A stretch of DNA of 13,288 nt from contig CAYSPU010000165.1 in the NCBI GenBank assembly GCA_964432995.1, positions 1 to 13,288 on the forward strand, in the 5' to 3' direction. The translations under genes and the position numbers were made by a program. Under the pieces are notes generated by a model. It did no database searches and had not been told where the DNA came from. It was given only the letters and a program-made list of their open reading frames with translations. Shown here one piece after another: positions 11,873 through 13,288 of this stretch (position 1 is its first letter; every line of letters starts with the position of its first letter). Origin of the DNA: CAYSPU01 sp964432995. Lineage in GTDB: Bacteria > Verrucomicrobiota > Verrucomicrobiia > Limisphaerales > JAHDYP01.

Positions 11873-13231
11873 CTATGCGGGGGCGGAGCACTGACGCACA
11901 CGGGCGTCCATGTCCAGGAGGCTCAGCCGCCGCTGCGCCGGAAAAGCCTGGGGGGAATCGGGAAACTCGCGGACGACGCGCTGCAGGAGAAGGCGGGCGG
12001 CCTGACGGTCCTGGCGGAAGCGGAGGTGCCAGGCGGCCTGCCAGCTCAACCATTCCGCCACTTTGACCGCCGGCACCTCCGGCAGGCCGAGCAGCAAATC
12101 CACCTGTTCAAGCGCCAGGTCCGCCTGGCCAAGGTCCTCCGCCAGAAGCCGTGCAAACTGCTCGCGCGCGGACAGATCGTTCGGGTTCTCGCGCAGGCGG
12201 TCGACCAGGCGGTTGGCCTGGGCGGCGGCAGCCGAGCGGTCCGCGGGGGGGCGGGCGTCTTGGTCGTCGAGCGGGTCCTGGAGGGCGGGGAGTCGGATCG
12301 GGCGGACCTCCTTCTGGTGTCGCAGGGCTTCGCGGTTCGCGGGGAGCTGGCGGATGCGCAGGTGGGCCATGTGGGCGAAGTGGCTGTCGGGAATCCGCTC
12401 CATGATGGTGGCGAGGGCGCGTCGGGCGGCAACGGGGTCTTCCGCGAGCCGGAGGTGCCAGTCGGCCAGACGGTGTAGGGCCAGCGAAACCTGCAGTGGC
12501 GTGATGTCGGGCTGTTTACAGAGGTCGCGCACCGTGGTCTCGGCTTGGGGAAGGTCGTTGAAATGCTCGGCATACAGCTCCGCCAGCAGCATCCAGCCGT
12601 CAAAGTCCTCGGTGGCTTTCTCCAGTTCCTCGAGAACGGCTTGTTCGGCGTCGGCGTATTTGCCGAACTTCATTCGTGCGATGGCGCGCGAGTAGAGCGG
12701 GACGTGGCCCTCGGGGAAGAGCAATGGCAGAAAGGCGTGGACCATGGGAACGGTGCTGACCAGAAGGGCGAAGCCCAGGACGGTCCAGCCGCCAACGTAG
12801 AGGACAAACGCCCCGAAGGGCAGGGTGACGAGAAGCCAGAATCCCCCCACGCCAAAGCGGTCCCGGCGGTCTTCGATTTGGGCCATCGCCAGGACGAGGA
12901 GATCCAGGAACGTGGCGGCGGTCCAGAACGAGGCCATCACGAGAACGGAGGGCGCCAGGACTGCCGGAAGCGCGATGAGCCAGTCAACGGAACCGGGAGC
13001 CACGCTGTAGCCGGCGACGGCCAGCGGGGGCATGCCGGAGATCCAGCCGGTATGGAGCAGGGTCCAGACGGCCATCGGCACGACCAGGCCCTTGATGAGC
13101 CAAACCATATAGCCCCGCGTGCCTTCCACCCCCAAAGCCTCATGCACCCGTGCCCAGTAATGCCAACTGAGCATGACCAGCGCCGGGAACAGAATAGCCA
13201 CCACCCCAAAAGTGATCTGGGACGCCTGCAT
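11873..13231 (-). CDS. Polytopic membrane protein with C-terminal TPR-like repeats
   Basis: From ATG 13231 the product is 452 residues. The first 172 residues contain about five hydrophobic segments (6-24, 42-62, 84-112, 130-150, 152-172), including a charged cytoplasmic or periplasmic loop QIEDRRDRFGVGG (118-130). From about 185 the protein is soluble and helical with TPR-like features: YSRAIARMKFGKYADAEQAV (180-199), DGWMLLAELYAEHFNDLPQA (211-230), ALHRLADWHLRLAEDPVAAR (251-270) and a last pair near 395-440 (WQAAWHLRFRQDRQAARLLL, FPDSPQAFPAQRR). An Ala/Asp/Pro-rich linker (313-338) splits the repeats. TPRs usually mediate protein contacts, so a membrane scaffold is plausible, but I recognise no specific family. 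The frame continues open to the window edge (a GTG at 13288), so a longer N-terminus is possible; no Shine-Dalgarno is visible before 13231. It lies 425 bases upstream of hemD on the same strand. Confidence 0.75.
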   Translation of the reverse strand: MQASQITFGVVAILFPALVMLSWHYWARVHEALGVEGTRGYMVWLIKGLVVPMAVWTLLHTGWISGMPPLAVAGYSVAPGSVDWLIALPAVLAPSVLVMASFWTAATFLDLLVLAMAQIEDRRDRFGVGGFWLLVTLPFGAFVLYVGGWTVLGFALLVSTVPMVHAFLPLLFPEGHVPLYSRAIARMKFGKYADAEQAVLEELEKATEDFDGWMLLAELYAEHFNDLPQAETTVRDLCKQPDITPLQVSLALHRLADWHLRLAEDPVAARRALATIMERIPDSHFAHMAHLRIRQLPANREALRHQKEVRPIRLPALQDPLDDQDARPPADRSAAAAQANRLVDRLRENPNDLSAREQFARLLAEDLGQADLALEQVDLLLGLPEVPAVKVAEWLSWQAAWHLRFRQDRQAARLLLQRVVREFPDSPQAFPAQRRLSLLDMDARVRQCSAPA

Positions 13232-13288
13232 GCCGCGTATTGGACCGCCGGCAGCATGGCCCATCACGCCCCGGCTGCCAAGCCTCAC

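Noticed and set aside
1..13288. A complete undescribed multi-gene system
   Set aside because: The intact genes face different ways, are separated by repeat-filled spacers and belong to unrelated roles (protease, lipoprotein, sigma factor, tetrapyrrole synthesis, membrane scaffold). Nothing ties them into one module.

Overview
The window looks like a piece of a high-GC Verrucomicrobiota genome, probably a Limisphaerales/Pedosphaera-type draft or metagenome contig. The evidence is indirect. There is an extended ECF sigma factor with a membrane segment and Ig-like repeats, a secreted protein ending in a putative-Ig module plus the '...FYR' C-terminal module common in this phylum, a CobA-like/HemD fusion, and long intergenic stretches full of palindromic and ATTCGCG-type repeats. 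A run of 10 N at 6886-6895 marks a scaffold join.

Layout from left to right. At 1-180 (minus) is the N-terminus of a rhomboid-type intramembrane protease, cut by the window edge. Divergent from it, with a plausible promoter and a good Shine-Dalgarno, is a 179-residue lipoprotein of unknown function (329-868, plus). Convergent to that is a small TMEM14-family membrane protein (908-1192, minus). From 1193 to 3257 there is about 2 kb without an intact gene. It holds several REP/BIME-like foldback elements, the remains of a secreted beta-N-acetylhexosaminidase (GH20) broken by two large internal deletions (1901-2508), an 8-bp tandem repeat, more hairpins and one copy of a dispersed repeat.

The centre is occupied by two large plus-strand genes. 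The first (3258-6515) is a 1085-residue ECF sigma factor whose DNA-binding part is followed by one membrane segment and about eight beta-sandwich modules of the carboxypeptidase-regulatory type. This suggests a one-piece membrane-tethered transcription factor with an outside sensor region. The second (6927-9995) is a 1022-residue secreted, mostly helical protein of unknown function. They are separated by 411 bases containing a second copy of the dispersed repeat and the N gap, so they are not obviously one operon.

The right end is on the minus strand. A uroporphyrinogen-III synthase (HemD) carries a shortened, probably inactive SUMT/CobA-like N-terminal domain (10251-11447). Then comes a 425-base spacer with another foldback cluster, and then a polytopic membrane protein with TPR-like repeats (11873-13231) whose upstream end lies at the window edge.

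I see no rRNA, tRNA, CRISPR array, phage or intact transposon, and no clear multi-gene defence or biosynthetic system. The points most worth a second look are the sigma factor-sensor fusion, the truncated CobA-HemD fusion, the doubly deleted GH20 gene, and the family of GTAG-bounded foldback repeats with no RAYT transposase in the window.
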